Positions 8,474 through 17,228 of a stretch of DNA of 62,092 nt are shown piece by piece (position 1 is the first letter of the stretch; every line of letters begins with the position of its first letter). Source of the stretch: an uncultured Alphaproteobacteria bacterium (lineage in GTDB: Bacteria; Pseudomonadota; Alphaproteobacteria; HIMB59; GCA-002718135). The notes beneath the pieces were generated by a model. That model did not search any database. It had not been told where the DNA came from and saw only the letters and a list, made by a program, of their open reading frames with translations. The stretch covers positions 1 to 62,092 of the forward strand of contig CACONS010000007.1 of the NCBI GenBank assembly GCA_902628645.1, in the 5' to 3' direction. The translations under genes were made by a program, and so were the position numbers.

Positions 8474-9599
8474 TAGTAAATTGAACTCTCATTCCGGCTT
8501 CATTAAATAGCAATGCTTTATCTGAAACTCTTTTTATATTTACACTAGAACCGTTTGAAATTTGGTGTGTAAATTGTGGTAAGCCCCTTACAATTATTTT
8601 ATTTGAACCGTCTTCAATATTTACATGAAAGAAAATATCTGAACCTAAATTTTCTCTATATGCAACCGTTCCACTAAATGTATTTTCATTACTTTCATTT
8701 GTAATTTCTAAATGTTCTGGTCGAATACCAATATGTAAATCTGTATTACTTTCAGAACTTTTTCTTTTAAGATTAACTTTGAGAAAACTTACCGTCCCAC
8801 CAGAGTCCGCAGTTCCTTTAAATATATTTATTTTTGGACTTCCAACAAATTGAGCTACACTTAATGAGGAAGGATTGTCATATACTTCTTGAGGTGTATC
8901 TAGTTGTAATAAATTTCCATCAATCATAACAGCCATTCTAGAAGACATAGTTAACGCTTCTGCTTGATCATGTGTTACATAAACAAAAGTAGTTTTAAGT
9001 GAATTATGAAGTTCAGATAGTTCAGATCGCATGTGAACTCTCAAAGCCGCATCTAAATTTGAAAGAGGTTCATCCATTAAAAAGGCAACAGGCTCTCTAA
9101 CCATAGCACGACCAAGAGCAACTCTTTGTCTCTGACCACCTGACAATTGTCCAGGTTTTCTATCTAATAGTTCTGAAATTTTTAGAGTTTCAGAAGTTTT
9201 ATTTACTAATTGATTTATAGATTCTGTTTTCTCTTTTTTGCTTGGAGAAAAATTACCAATTAAGGGAAGTCTTTCAAATGCATTATAATCTCTTAGTCTT
9301 AATGGAGTTTCCAAATTTCTTCTTACTGTGAGATGAGGATAAAGAGCATATGACTGGAATACCATTGCCAAATCTCTTTCACTAGCTCTAACTCTATTTA
9401 CATTTTTATTATCTATTAATACATCACCTGAAGTCTGTTGTTCCAATCCTGCAATTATTCTAAGTAATGTAGATTTACCACAACCAGATGGACCAACTAA
9501 TGTTAAGAATTCTCCATCGTTTATATCAACATTCAAATTATTAAGTACTTGTGTAGACCCAAATGATTTTGAAATATTTTTAAGTGATATTGTCCCCAC
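8466..9599 (-). CDS. CUT1/Ugp-type ABC transporter ATP-binding protein
   Basis: A 377-aa MalK/UgpC-type ATPase. Walker A is GPSGCGKST (residues 36-44), the signature is LSGGQRQRVALGRAM, Walker B is VAFLMDEPLSNLDA, and the switch histidine lies in FVYVTHDQAEAL. A C-terminal OB-fold regulatory region (LHIGIRPEHLEIT) follows. A segment of about 25 residues between Q-loop and signature (FERLPLIGNFSPSKKEKTES) is a lineage-specific insertion. It is the first gene of the leftward transporter operon and faces phnA across 165 bp. Confidence 0.93.
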   Translation of the reverse strand: MGTISLKNISKSFGSTQVLNNLNVDINDGEFLTLVGPSGCGKSTLLRIIAGLEQQTSGDVLIDNKNVNRVRASERDLAMVFQSYALYPHLTVRRNLETPLRLRDYNAFERLPLIGNFSPSKKEKTESINQLVNKTSETLKISELLDRKPGQLSGGQRQRVALGRAMVREPVAFLMDEPLSNLDAALRVHMRSELSELHNSLKTTFVYVTHDQAEALTMSSRMAVMIDGNLLQLDTPQEVYDNPSSLSVAQFVGSPKINIFKGTADSGGTVSFLKVNLKRKSSESNTDLHIGIRPEHLEITNESNENTFSGTVAYRENLGSDIFFHVNIEDGSNKIIVRGLPQFTHQISNGSSVNIKRVSDKALLFNEAGMRVQFTNA

Positions 9600-9764
9600 T
9601 CATTCCCCCTGTATCTTAACTTTAATCTACAAAATTTTATTAAATTTGAGAATATTTTAAATCTATTTATTTCAATTTTATTAACAAATATTCAAATTAT
9701 GATTGAGTTTAACTAGCAGATAACTATAAATTCGTATTTTTAATAATATATATTAGTTGAAATC

Positions 9765-11006
9765 GTGTCCGAAAATTTAGAAATTAATAATAGAGAATAT
9801 CCAAGCTCTTTCTCAAAAACTGCTATTGTTATATGCCTTGATGGTAGTCAAAAAGAGTATCTCGAAGAAGCATCAAAATCAAATCTTACACCAAATCTTG
9901 ATAAACTAATTGCAAGTGGTGAAAACCTACTAGTTCACAGCGCTATTCCAAGTTTTACAAATCCTAATAATATTTCCATTGTAACTGGGCAGCCAAGTTC
10001 TGTACACGGTATATGCGGAAACTTCTTTTATACACCTGAGACTGGTGAAGAAGTAATGATGAATGATCCAAAATATATGCGAGCACCAACTATTTTTGAA
10101 AAATTTTACAATTCTGGTTCTAAAATTGCTCTTGTTACTGCAAAAGACAAGTTGAGAACACTTTTAGGAAACGGATTAAGTTTTGATGATGAGAGAGCTA
10201 TTTGTTTTTCTGCTGAAAAATCTGATCAAGCAACAAAAGATCTCAATGGTATAGATAATGTAAACGATTGGTTGGGGATGCCAGTGCCAGAAGTATATTC
10301 TGAAGGACTTTCTGAATTTGTAATGGCTGCAGGTGTAAAGCTTCTTGAAGAGTTCAAACCAAATATCATGTATTTATCGACTACGGATTATATTCAACAC
10401 AAATATGCACCGGGAAACGAAACAGCAAATAAATTTTATGCAATGTTTGATAAATATATTGGTCTTTTAAATAAGGAGAATGTTTCTATAATCATCACAG
10501 CAGATCACGGTATGAAACCAAAATCAAAAGAAGATGGTTCACCTAATGCAATATTTTTACAAGATTATTTAGATAAAAAATTTGAACCAAACATGGCTAA
10601 AGTTATTCTACCAATTACAGATCCATATGTCGTTCACCATGGTTCACTTGGTTCTTTTGCAACAATTTATTTAGAAGACAAGAGCAAGGTAGATTCAGTT
10701 GTAAATGCTATTAAAGAAATAAAAGATATAGAAGTTGTTTTAACAAAAGATGAAGGATGCTCTACTTATAATTTACCTCCAGATAGAATGGGCGATATTA
10801 TATGTATGTCTTCAGAATTTATGACTATTGGTTCATCAGAAGATAAACACAATCTTTCTGGATTAAATGAACCTTTACGTTCTCATGGCGGACTTCATGA
10901 AAGAGAAGTGCCATTCATATCAAATTTAAAATTGCAAAATTTAGATACTAGCAAACAATTATATAACTATGATGCATTTTACTATGCAATTAACGGAGCC
11001 TTATGA
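9765..11006 (+). CDS. phnA: Phosphonoacetate hydrolase
   Basis: A 413-aa alkaline-phosphatase-superfamily zinc enzyme that hydrolyses phosphonoacetate to acetate and phosphate. Metal and nucleophile positions are visible: Asp26 in VICLDGSQ, the nucleophile Thr65 in [30 protein letters not shown] and RSHGGLHE near the C-terminus. The substrate-pocket segment [11 protein letters not shown] is characteristic of PhnA rather than nucleotide pyrophosphatases. The start is GTG at 9765. It overlaps the dehydrogenase gene by four bases (ATGA), so the two last steps of 2-aminoethylphosphonate breakdown are coupled. Length is normal for PhnA (about 410-420 aa). Confidence 0.92.
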   Translation: MSENLEINNREYPSSFSKTAIVICLDGSQKEYLEEASKSNLTPNLDKLIASGENLLVHSAIPSFTNPNNISIVTGQPSSVHGICGNFFYTPETGEEVMMNDPKYMRAPTIFEKFYNSGSKIALVTAKDKLRTLLGNGLSFDDERAICFSAEKSDQATKDLNGIDNVNDWLGMPVPEVYSEGLSEFVMAAGVKLLEEFKPNIMYLSTTDYIQHKYAPGNETANKFYAMFDKYIGLLNKENVSIIITADHGMKPKSKEDGSPNAIFLQDYLDKKFEPNMAKVILPITDPYVVHHGSLGSFATIYLEDKSKVDSVVNAIKEIKDIEVVLTKDEGCSTYNLPPDRMGDIICMSSEFMTIGSSEDKHNLSGLNEPLRSHGGLHEREVPFISNLKLQNLDTSKQLYNYDAFYYAINGAL

Positions 11007-12445
11007 TGCACAAAAAAATGATTAATGAAGCAATGCGTATAGCTGGAGAAAAAGTTACTTCAGATAAAACAATAAATGTTGAGTACCCTTTTACAGGTGA
11101 AGTAATCGGAACGGTTCCAGCCGGTACTGCAGAGCATGCAAGAAAGGCTTTAGATATTGCTGCAAATTACCAACCTAAACTTACAAGATATGAGAGACAA
11201 AAAATTCTTCAAACTGCTGCAGAAGTACTTGTTAAAAGAAAAGAAGAAATTTCTGATATTATTACTTTAGAACTTGGCATCTCTAAACAAGATTCTCTAT
11301 ACGAAGTAGGAAGAGCTTTTGATGTCTTTTCTTTAACAGCTCAACTTTGTATTCTTGATGATGGAGAAATATTTTCTTGTGATTTAACTCCACATGGAAA
11401 AGCGAGAAAAATATTTACCATAAGAGAACCTTTAACGGCAATCTCAGCAATCACTCCATTTAATCATCCTTTGAATATGGTAGCACATAAAATTGCACCT
11501 TCAATTGCAACAAATAATTGTACTGTATGTAAACAAACAGAATTAACACCTTTAACAGCAATGGTACTAGCAGATGTTTTATATGAAGCCGGTTTACCTC
11601 CGGAAATGTTTTCAGTTGTTACTGGATGGCCTCAAGATATTGGATCTGAAATGATCAAAAATCCAAACATAGATCTTATTACATTTACAGGTAGTGTAGG
11701 TGTAGGAAAATTAATTGCAGAACAAGCTGGATATAAAAGAACAGTTCTTGAGCTTGGCGGCAATGATCCTTTAATCGTTCTAAATGATCTAGATGCTGAT
11801 GATATTAAAAAAGCTGTTGAGTTAGCTGTTACTGGAGCAACGAAAAACTCTGGTCAACGTTGTACAGCTGTTAAAAGAATACTGGTTCAAGAATCTATTG
11901 CAGATCAATTTGTTGAAATGGCTCTCGAGCGTGCTAAGAAAATTAAATTTGGTGATCCTATGAATATGGAAACAGATTTAGGTACCGTTGTTAATGCTGA
12001 AGCTGCTGAACTTTTTGATAAAAGAGTTTCTATGGCTGAAGAAGACGGTGCAAAAATTTTATATCACCCTGGAAGAAAAGGTGCTTTGTTACCCCCAATA
12101 GTAGTTGATAATGTTGATCCTAAAAGTGAATTAGTTTTAGAAGAAACATTTGGTCCAGTTATCCCAATCATTCGTGTGCCTAATGATGATGAAGCTGTAA
12201 TGAAAATATCTAACTCAACAGCATTCGGATTATCATCTGGTGTTTGCACAAATAACTTCATGCGAGCAAAAAAATATATTCAAGGTTTAAATGTTGGAAC
12301 TGTAAATATTTGGGAGGTGCCAGGTTACAGAATTGAAATGTCTCCTTTTGGAGGAATTAAAGATTCAGGTCTTGGTTATAAAGAGGGTGTTATTGAAGCA
12401 ATGAAAAGTTTTACTAATGTAAAAACTTTCTCACTACCTTGGTAA
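11003..12445 (+). CDS. phnY: Phosphonoacetaldehyde dehydrogenase
   Basis: A 480-aa NAD(P)-dependent aldehyde dehydrogenase. Visible motifs are the active-site Asn region [14 protein letters not shown], the nucleotide-binding [10 protein letters not shown], the general-base Glu in LELGGNDPL and the catalytic Cys287 in [10 protein letters not shown]. Overlap with phnA identifies it as the phosphonoacetaldehyde to phosphonoacetate step described in Sinorhizobium; the name PhnY here is that dehydrogenase, not the oxygenase PhnY* that works with PhnZ. Specificity rests on context; by sequence alone it is a general ALDH. Phosphonoacetaldehyde would come from PhnW (24927-26024) or from the Fe-ADH further down this operon. 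Confidence 0.88.
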   Translation: MMHKKMINEAMRIAGEKVTSDKTINVEYPFTGEVIGTVPAGTAEHARKALDIAANYQPKLTRYERQKILQTAAEVLVKRKEEISDIITLELGISKQDSLYEVGRAFDVFSLTAQLCILDDGEIFSCDLTPHGKARKIFTIREPLTAISAITPFNHPLNMVAHKIAPSIATNNCTVCKQTELTPLTAMVLADVLYEAGLPPEMFSVVTGWPQDIGSEMIKNPNIDLITFTGSVGVGKLIAEQAGYKRTVLELGGNDPLIVLNDLDADDIKKAVELAVTGATKNSGQRCTAVKRILVQESIADQFVEMALERAKKIKFGDPMNMETDLGTVVNAEAAELFDKRVSMAEEDGAKILYHPGRKGALLPPIVVDNVDPKSELVLEETFGPVIPIIRVPNDDEAVMKISNSTAFGLSSGVCTNNFMRAKKYIQGLNVGTVNIWEVPGYRIEMSPFGGIKDSGLGYKEGVIEAMKSFTNVKTFSLPW

Positions 12446-12481
12446 AATAACAAGTTTTCTCTAATTCTTTTATTTCTGTGG

Positions 12482-12544
12482 AAAAATATGCATATTTTTT
12501 TGCAATTTTTCCGTAATAAAATTGTAACCCTATCGAGCTAGATG
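12482..12544 (+). promoter_or_regulatory. Palindrome and putative promoter/Pho-like repeat before the binding-protein gene
   Basis: The 134-bp gap between phnY and the binding protein holds an 18-bp perfect palindrome AAAAATATGCATATTTTT (12482-12499), inside wider arms GGAAAAAT (12480-12487) and ATTTTTCC (12505-12512). Just after it, CCGTAAT (12511-12517) and TTGTAAC (12522-12528) place GTAA twice with an 11-bp period, and TAGATG (12539-12544) lies 10 bp further, as a -10 element would in a PhoB-activated promoter. A strong ribosome site GGGAGG (12569-12574) precedes the ATG. This suggests an internal promoter giving extra binding protein. Binding factors are inferred. Confidence 0.4.
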
Positions 12545-12579
12545 TAGGTTAAATCATTATATTCAATCGGGAGGATTAA

Positions 12580-13833
12580 ATGAAAAAATTAATAACAGGA
12601 TTGGCAGCCATATTAGCTTTTGGTTTTTATGGATCAGTCAATTCAGCTAAGTCTATTGAAATAGAAGTGGCTTATCCTTATTCAGGATTATTTGATGTAA
12701 CGTTTCAAGCTATTATGCCAGAGTTTGAAAAAGCGCATCCAGATATCAAAGTAAAGTTTCGAGCTACATACGAAAACTATGAAGATGCGACTGCAACAAT
12801 TTTTAGAGAGTCAACTTCAGGTAATTTACCAGATGTAACAATGCAAGGTCTTAACAGACAAGCACCTTTAGTTGATAAAGGTATTGCAAAATCTCTAGAA
12901 CCATTCATTGCTAAAGAAGCTGCTTTTGAAAAGGATGGTTATCATTCGGCTATGTTAAGCCTTTCAACATTTGGTGGTGAAGTTTATGGGTTACCATTTT
13001 CTGTATCAACGCCAGTTGGATACTACAACATGGATTTACTAGCTGATGCTGGTATTGATAGCATTCCAACTAACTGGGATGAAGTTATTGCAGCTTGTAA
13101 TAAATTAGAAGCAGCAGGAAAAGGAACTCTATATTTTGGTTGGAACATTACAGGTAACTGGTTCCACCAAGCATTAATGCACACTCAAAATGTTCCAATG
13201 GTTAAAGACGGAGCAGTAAATATGGGCGGTGATGCAGGATTAGCCACTTTAGAGCAAATGAAAGCAATCATGAGTGGATGTAATATGCCAAACTATTCAA
13301 TTGCTGATGGTCAAGCTGCTTTTAATGCAGGTACTATTGGTATGATGTTCTGGTCAACTTCAAGTTTAGGTTCAGTTAATGCTGCGAAGGCAGACTTTGT
13401 TTTAAAAACTGCTCCATTCCCTGGAATGGCAGGAGTTAACAATGGAACACCAGCAAGATTACCAGCAGGTGGAAACGCTGCAATGTTAGTGTCTACATCT
13501 GATGACCCAGCAAGAGTTGATGCTGCATGGACTTTCTTAAAGTTCATTACATCAGGTATTGGTGCTGCATTGGTTGCTGAAACAACTGGATATGTTCCAC
13601 CAAATAAAGCAGCGAATGATTTATTAGGAGACTTTTATAGTGCAAACCCTAATAAATTAACTGCGGTTGAACAACTTCCACTTCTTGCTGATTGGTTTGC
13701 GTATCCTGGAGAAAATGGATTAGCTGTTACACAGGTAATCTATGATTACACAGAAGAAATTGCTACAGGCGATGCTGATGATATGGGTGATCTCCAAGAA
13801 GAAATGATGGAAGAAATAAACGATCTTATGTAA
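12580..13833 (+). CDS. UgpB-type ABC transporter substrate-binding protein
   Basis: A 417-aa periplasmic binding protein of the SBP_bac_1 family. Signal peptide residues are 1-23, ending VNSA. The mature start IEIEVAYPYSGLFDVTFQAI and the segment MPEFEKAHPDIKVKFRATY resemble UgpB (glycerol-3-phosphate) proteins. Eukaryote-style sugar importers use the same fold, so the ligand cannot be read off. No permease lies in this operon; the matching ATPase and permeases are in the divergent operon (6624-9599). Position between phnY and the MetE-like gene argues for a phosphonate or phosphate-ester ligand. The very acidic C-terminus (DADDMGDLQEEMMEEINDLM) is shared by related marine proteins. Confidence 0.88.
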   Translation: MKKLITGLAAILAFGFYGSVNSAKSIEIEVAYPYSGLFDVTFQAIMPEFEKAHPDIKVKFRATYENYEDATATIFRESTSGNLPDVTMQGLNRQAPLVDKGIAKSLEPFIAKEAAFEKDGYHSAMLSLSTFGGEVYGLPFSVSTPVGYYNMDLLADAGIDSIPTNWDEVIAACNKLEAAGKGTLYFGWNITGNWFHQALMHTQNVPMVKDGAVNMGGDAGLATLEQMKAIMSGCNMPNYSIADGQAAFNAGTIGMMFWSTSSLGSVNAAKADFVLKTAPFPGMAGVNNGTPARLPAGGNAAMLVSTSDDPARVDAAWTFLKFITSGIGAALVAETTGYVPPNKAANDLLGDFYSANPNKLTAVEQLPLLADWFAYPGENGLAVTQVIYDYTEEIATGDADDMGDLQEEMMEEINDLM

Positions 13834-13863
13834 TTTGAGATTATTTATTATTAACTTTTTATT

Positions 13864-13895
13864 ACAGCGGCTTTATAAAAGCCGCTGTTTTATTT
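13864..13895 (+). terminator. Strong hairpin with T-tract after the binding-protein gene
   Basis: ACAGCGGCTTT (13864-13874) and AAAGCCGCTGT (13878-13888) form a perfect 11-bp stem with a three-base loop, followed by TTTTATTTT. This is a classic intrinsic terminator, 30 bp after the stop codon. The next gene starts 25 bp later on the same strand, so partial read-through probably sets a high binding-protein to downstream-enzyme ratio. Confidence 0.85.
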
Positions 13896-13920
13896 TAAAT
13901 TTAAATGGGAGTAAAAATAG

Positions 13921-15000
13921 ATGCCTCTTACAACAACTACAATAGGTGCTTATCCAAAACCGAAACAAACACCCATTCAAGATTGGTTTTTAGGGACAAA
14001 ATCAGAAGAAGAGAGAAAAGCGTCAAAAGGATTATTATCAAATTGGTCACCTGGCGCATATGAAAAAGCGTTAGAGTCTGCGGGTGCGGATGCTGAAAAA
14101 TTATTTTTAGCAGCAATTAAAGAAGTTATAACTGATCAAGTAAATGCGGGTATTGATGTTCCAACAGATGGTGAAGTCAGACGTGAGAGTTACGTATTAT
14201 ATCAATGTCGATTTTTAAATGGAGTAAGTTTTAAAGAAGTTACACATAAGTCAGTAAGACAGGGTGCGTTCGAAGCTGATCTTCCAACTATTGTTGCACC
14301 AATTTCAAGTAAAGAAATACGTATGCATTTAGACTGGAAGAGTGCACAACAATTTACAAAAAATCCAGTTAAAATTACGCTACCTGGACCAATGACAATT
14401 ACAGATTCAATTGCCAACAATTACTATGATGACATGAAAAAACTTGGTTTTGATTTAGCATTAGCCCTCAATAAAGAAGTTAAAGCACTTGTAGATGCAG
14501 GTTGTCAGTATATTCAAATTGATGAACCAGTATTTGCTAGAAAGCCCGATGAAGCTCATTCTTACGGTATGGAAAATTTAGAAAGAATGATGCATGGTAT
14601 TCCTAAAGAAGTGCAACGCGTTTGCCATATTTGTTGTGGTTATCCTAACTCATTAGATTCAGAAGGTTATAAAAAAGCTGATCTAGATGCTTATGATAGA
14701 ATTGCATCACTTGTAGATGATTCAACTATTGATGAAGTATCTTTAGAAGATTCACATAGGCATAATGATTTAAATCTTTTAGAAAAATTTACTAAAACAA
14801 AAGTAATTTTTGGATTTATTGATATTGCAAAAAGCAGAATGGAGTCTGTTGAAGAAGTAAGAGTTCGTATCAAAGATTCACTTGAACATATTGATGAATA
14901 CCGTTTAATAGCTGCACCAGATTGTGGTTTAGGTTTCTTTACGCGAGAACAAGCAATTGAGAAAATGACAATTTTAACTAAAGCAGCAAAATCAATTTAA
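13921..15000 (+). CDS. MetE-like zinc methyltransferase (single catalytic domain)
   Basis: A 359-aa protein matching only the C-terminal catalytic barrel of cobalamin-independent methionine synthase; full MetE is about 750 aa. All four zinc ligands are present: His236 and Cys238 (CHICCGYPN), Glu276 (EVSLEDSH) and Cys335 (APDCGLGF). The N-terminus TTTIGAYPKP and the QIDEPVFAR segment are also MetE-like. The family includes core-MetE, MesD and epoxyalkane:coenzyme M transferase, all activating a thiol on zinc for alkyl transfer. The thiol acceptor and alkyl donor here are unknown. It is followed four bases later by a phosphonate-type Fe-ADH, so a role in phosphonate metabolism is possible; repair or synthesis of methionine is the alternative. 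Confidence 0.8.
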   Translation: MPLTTTTIGAYPKPKQTPIQDWFLGTKSEEERKASKGLLSNWSPGAYEKALESAGADAEKLFLAAIKEVITDQVNAGIDVPTDGEVRRESYVLYQCRFLNGVSFKEVTHKSVRQGAFEADLPTIVAPISSKEIRMHLDWKSAQQFTKNPVKITLPGPMTITDSIANNYYDDMKKLGFDLALALNKEVKALVDAGCQYIQIDEPVFARKPDEAHSYGMENLERMMHGIPKEVQRVCHICCGYPNSLDSEGYKKADLDAYDRIASLVDDSTIDEVSLEDSHRHNDLNLLEKFTKTKVIFGFIDIAKSRMESVEEVRVRIKDSLEHIDEYRLIAAPDCGLGFFTREQAIEKMTILTKAAKSI

Positions 15001-15004
15001 TGTA

Positions 15005-16117
15005 ATGTGGAATTATTTTAACCCTGTTGAAATTATCTTTGGAGAAAATAGATTTAAAGAAGTACATGATGCTCTTAAAAATAAGAACTACATCATAATT
15101 ACTCATCCAGAAGAAATTTTTAAAAAATATAGCGATGAATTAAAATCTTCTTCAAATCCACCTTTATCCATTATGACGGATGTTCAGCCTAATCCAGATT
15201 ATAAGGATATTTTAGAGCTACAAAATAAATTTTCTTCAATCAATGAATCGGTAGATTATATTTTAGCTATAGGTGGTGGCTCTGTTACAGACACAGCTAA
15301 AGCAATTGCTGCATTTAAAGATAAACAAGAATATCTAACAGATTTCGTTCGTAATAAGAAAAATCCAAGAGTCGAAAATCCAATCAAGATTATTGCAATA
15401 CCTACAACTTCAGGAACATCAAGTGAGCTTACGTGTTGGGCCACAATATGGGATAAAGAAAAAAATAATAAATTATCTTTGGCGCATAAATCTCTTTATG
15501 CAGAAAAAGCAATTATCGACCCATCTATTATGGTTGATAAACCTTTAGGCTTGACCATTTCAACAGGTTTAGATGCTCTCTCCCATTCAATGGAAAGTAT
15601 TTGGAATATTAATGCGAACCCAATTTCTGCTTCTCATGCAATACAAGCATCAAAATTAGTATTAGAAAATTTACCACTTCTCGCTAAAGATTTAAGAAAC
15701 ATTGAATTACGTTCAAACATTGCACTGGCATGCGTTCATGCTGGCTTAGCGTTTTCCAATACAAAAACTGCTATTGCGCACAATCTATCATACCCTGTGA
15801 CACTCAATTACGGTATTCAGCATGGCATTGCTTGTTCATTTACTTTACCTATGATTACAAAAAGTATGGTTGGAATTGATAGTGTCGCTGAGGAAAGACT
15901 AAAATTAATTTTCAACGATAATCTAGAGAATGCTGCAGATCGTCTGAGTGAATTTATGCGTTCTTTAGAGGTACCTTTGAACTTAAATGAAATAAAAGTT
16001 CCTGTTCAAGAATGGAATAATATAGTAGATGACGCATTTTTAGGGGAACGAGGTAAAAACTTTATTGGCAATAAAGAAGCCTTTATCTCTTCTGCTAAAT
16101 CAATGGGACTTTATTAG
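15005..16117 (+). CDS. Iron-containing alcohol dehydrogenase, phosphonate-associated (phosphonoacetaldehyde reductase-like)
   Basis: A 370-aa group III Fe-dependent alcohol dehydrogenase. NAD-binding motif LAIGGGSVTDTAKAIAA is clear. Iron ligands lie in STGLDALSHSMESIW (Asp, His) and in AIAHNLSYPV and YGIQHGIACSF (His, His). The N-terminus WNYFNPVEIIFGENR and the motif TTSGTSSELTCWATIWD resemble phosphonoacetaldehyde reductases (PhpC-type, TIGR03405). The likely reaction is interconversion of 2-hydroxyethylphosphonate and phosphonoacetaldehyde. In this operon the oxidative direction would feed phosphonoacetaldehyde to the dehydrogenase at 11003-12445 and then PhnA. Substrate is inferred from family resemblance and context. 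Confidence 0.78.
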   Translation: MWNYFNPVEIIFGENRFKEVHDALKNKNYIIITHPEEIFKKYSDELKSSSNPPLSIMTDVQPNPDYKDILELQNKFSSINESVDYILAIGGGSVTDTAKAIAAFKDKQEYLTDFVRNKKNPRVENPIKIIAIPTTSGTSSELTCWATIWDKEKNNKLSLAHKSLYAEKAIIDPSIMVDKPLGLTISTGLDALSHSMESIWNINANPISASHAIQASKLVLENLPLLAKDLRNIELRSNIALACVHAGLAFSNTKTAIAHNLSYPVTLNYGIQHGIACSFTLPMITKSMVGIDSVAEERLKLIFNDNLENAADRLSEFMRSLEVPLNLNEIKVPVQEWNNIVDDAFLGERGKNFIGNKEAFISSAKSMGLY

Positions 16118-16119
16118 TA

Positions 16120-17226
16120 ATGAAAAAAAATTTCAGGTTTTATGATAACAGACAAAAATATTTATTGTTTGTCACAACAACAAATGAAAAAAATCAAATT
16201 GCTGATGCTATTCGTCCTCACGTAAATAAAATTAAACCTCAAAAACCTGGCATAAAAATATTTGATGCCGGTATGGGGGATGGTTCTTTACTTATGAATG
16301 TTATGCGCCAGTGTCATGAGGCTAGGCCTAACGTACCTCTATTAGTTTGCACAAAAGAAATAAGTATTGAAGATGTAAGATTAGGTTTAGAAAAATTACC
16401 TGATAGGTTTGTTGAACATAAGAATACTGTTTTTGTCATTTCAAATCTACACTATGCGGAAGCCGCAAACCTTAAATCAAAAAATGAAGTTAAACAGAAA
16501 AAAATTAATTGGAAAATTATTAAATTAAAAGGAGACACTTCTCTTGAATTTGCTCAACAATTAAGAAAACAAAATGAATTTTTAGAAAAAAAATGGAATA
16601 TAGAAATTAATAAAAAGTCAGGCAACCATACTTATAAAGAGCCTTCAGTAATGGTTATCTATCGCGAAGATCAAGAATTTAATGTTAATGAATTAATACC
16701 TACCAAAAAAAAATCAGATAATAAATTTGATCTTATTATTGCTTCACAGCCTTATCGGTCAAGAATTTCAGCAGAAAAGAAATCAAAATACGTCATCGAA
16801 CCAATGATTAGAGCGTTAAAATCAAAAGGGAAATTATTAACTATTCATGCTTCAGGAAAGGATCCTGCTAATGAAATAGTTCGTAAAATTTGGCCAAAAG
16901 AGGACCCCTTTCCTTCTCTTGGAAATAGTATCATTTCTTATCTTAAGAAAAATTTAGATAAAGATTTATTAAGCAGTTTATCTTTTGGAGAAAAAAGAAT
17001 TATTAAATGTAAATTGAGAGCTCTACCAACAGAAATCAGCGGAGGTATAGCGACATCATTAGTTTTTTCTGCTTGGAATGCCTCCATATATGTCAATCAA
17101 ATGGATGATGATAAAGTAATGAAGGTAGAAAAAACAAAAAATTACGAAAAAGTAGTTCAAAAAATTGTTGCTAAAAATAAAGGTCTTTATTTTAATAATG
17201 AAATTTTTGTAATCGAGAAAAAATAA
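16120..17226 (+). CDS. Orphan SAM-methyltransferase-like protein
   Basis: A 368-aa protein I do not recognise by name. A SAM-binding-like motif I is visible at residues 44-56 (GIKIFDAGMGDGS), inside a Rossmann-like start, and a motif-IV-like KFDLIIASQPYRS lies near residue 207. Between them is a long basic segment (about residues 115-200) rich in Lys and Asn. There is no signal peptide or membrane helix. It begins three bases after the Fe-ADH stop and ends the operon, so it is likely coexpressed with phosphonate genes. It could be a methyltransferase or a pseudo-enzyme with that fold. The convergent GpdQ-like gene ends three bases away. Confidence 0.6.
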   Translation: MKKNFRFYDNRQKYLLFVTTTNEKNQIADAIRPHVNKIKPQKPGIKIFDAGMGDGSLLMNVMRQCHEARPNVPLLVCTKEISIEDVRLGLEKLPDRFVEHKNTVFVISNLHYAEAANLKSKNEVKQKKINWKIIKLKGDTSLEFAQQLRKQNEFLEKKWNIEINKKSGNHTYKEPSVMVIYREDQEFNVNELIPTKKKSDNKFDLIIASQPYRSRISAEKKSKYVIEPMIRALKSKGKLLTIHASGKDPANEIVRKIWPKEDPFPSLGNSIISYLKKNLDKDLLSSLSFGEKRIIKCKLRALPTEISGGIATSLVFSAWNASIYVNQMDDDKVMKVEKTKNYEKVVQKIVAKNKGLYFNNEIFVIEKK

Positions 17227-17228
17227 TA

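Noticed and set aside
9707-9740. GTTTAAC and AGATAAC with an 11-bp period plus TATTTT before phnA, resembling a Pho promoter
   Set aside because: Only five and four of seven bases fit the CTGTAAC repeat in very AT-rich sequence, so chance is likely; kept only as a possible promoter region.
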